Origin: PVC group bacterium | Lineage (GTDB): Bacteria; Verrucomicrobiota; Kiritimatiellia; CAIKKV01; PXCX01 | Length of the DNA stretch: 9,122 nucleotides | Direction: 5' to 3' | Assembly (NCBI GenBank): GCA_003565195.1 | Contig: PXCX01000089.1 | Span: forward strand, 1-9,122 | In this document: in pieces, positions 8,861 through 9,122 of the stretch | Layout: each line of letters begins with the position of its first letter | Numbering within the stretch: position 1 is the stretch's first letter | The notes under the pieces: model-generated | Told to the model about the DNA's origin: nothing | Databases searched by the model: none | Seen by the model: only the letters and a program-made list of their open reading frames with translations | Made by a program: the position numbers and the translations under genes

Positions 8861-9122
8861 TGTATCCACTCACTGTATGGTAATCGTCCCACCCGGATAC
8901 GCCACACATCACTAAACACCTACTCAGGACAAAAGCGAGTCGGTTAAGGGTATCCGAGAAAAGGGTGGCGGTTAAGAAGGCGAGTAAGTGTGGCTTCGCA
9001 CGCTATGGATGCTTAACCGTACGCTTAAACGCACACTTCCTCGAAACCCTTACTCGGATACCCTTCGTCGATCAACTTAATCGATCCGCAGGGGCGAAAT
9101 GGTCCGTCAGAATAGGGACACA
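8861..9122. other. Non-coding 3' intergenic region
   Basis: No credible gene is seen in these 262 bases on either strand. Several short related words recur in both orientations (GTATCC/GGATAC, CGAGT/ACTCG, CGGTTAAG/CTTAACCG), most within the large inverted repeat described separately. A small 5-bp hairpin TCGAT/ATCGA lies at 9068-9084. The window ends in AATAGGGACACA, whose complement TGTGTCCCTATT recalls the edges of some REP/IS-type elements; this is too short to call. Confidence 0.6.
8939..9072 (+). other. Large imperfect inverted repeat, possible structured RNA
   Basis: The outer arms AAGGGTATCCGAG (8946-8958) and CTCGGATACCCTT (9053-9065) match perfectly over 13 bp. Next inward, AAGGGT (8961-8966) pairs with ACCCTT (9046-9051), and CGAGTAAGTGTG (8981-8992) pairs with CACACTTCCTCG (9032-9043) with one mismatch. 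As plus-strand RNA the base stem extends to 8939/9072 through G-U pairs and one mismatch. CGGTTAAG in the left internal loop (8969-8976, also at 8941-8948) is perfectly complementary to CTTAACCG (9012-9019) in the apical part, which would be a pseudoknot or an alternative fold. There is no T-run after it, so it is not a standard intrinsic terminator. The inverted repeat is certain; an RNA role is inferred. Confidence 0.65.

Noticed and set aside
8941..9019. Possible integron attC site (GTTAAG/CTTAAC words in an imperfect palindrome)
   Set aside because: The words face the wrong way and do not fit RYYYAAC at the left and GTTRRRY at the right; there is no integrase or gene cassette.
9012..9043. 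Resemblance to group II intron domain V on the minus strand (CGTACGGTT next to GTGTGCG)
   Set aside because: The spacing between the two arms is too short, the AGC catalytic triad is absent and there is no intron-encoded reverse transcriptase nearby.
9100..9122. Edge of a REP- or IS-like element (complement TGTGTCCCTATT)
   Set aside because: Only the last bases of the window resemble such edges and the rest lies outside, so no element can be shown.

Overview
The window looks like chromosomal DNA of a Gram-negative bacterium, most likely a member of the Pseudomonadota and perhaps a gammaproteobacterium. The evidence is a TolC-type outer-membrane protein, a GspE/GspF secretion (or pilus) pair, tightly packed operons and sigma70-like promoters. 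The genus cannot be named from the sequence alone.

Layout. Positions 1-105 are non-coding and hold a palindromic array of heptamer repeats (GTTCAG x4, then CTGAAC x4). Positions 106-2309 are a two-gene minus-strand unit: a TolC-family outer-membrane efflux protein, followed by a double zinc-finger protein of unknown function that overlaps it by ATGA. Positions 2310-2475 are a divergent control region with one recognisable promoter for each direction. Positions 2476-8860 are a five-gene plus-strand unit with gaps of only 3, 3, 7 and 24 bases: gspE/pilB-like ATPase, gspF/pilC-like inner-membrane protein, a PP-loop tRNA-thiolase-like protein with an NFACT-R-like C-terminal part, a GT4-type glycosyltransferase, and a class IV PLP aminotransferase resembling the plant DAT1 group. 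Positions 8861-9122 show no gene but contain a long imperfect inverted repeat that could fold as an RNA of about 130 nt.

How the genes may work together. GspE and GspF are the motor ATPase and its inner-membrane platform partner. They would need a pilin/pseudopilin and other machine parts encoded elsewhere. The TolC-like protein would likewise need inner-membrane and periplasmic partners that are not here. The remaining three genes have a tRNA-modification signature, a sugar-transfer signature and an amino-acid transamination signature. Nothing in the sequence ties them to secretion apart from sharing one apparent transcript. This is either an incidental housekeeping operon or an unrecognised functional grouping.

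The least explained parts are the 3' intergenic structure (13-bp outer stem, 12-bp inner stem and a possible 8-bp pseudoknot), the heptad repeats at both ends of the window (one set forms the C-terminus of the aminotransferase), the zinc-finger protein coupled to TolC, and a four-cysteine cluster plus a Glu-to-Gln change in the glycosyltransferase. No tRNA, rRNA, CRISPR array, transposase or phage gene was seen.
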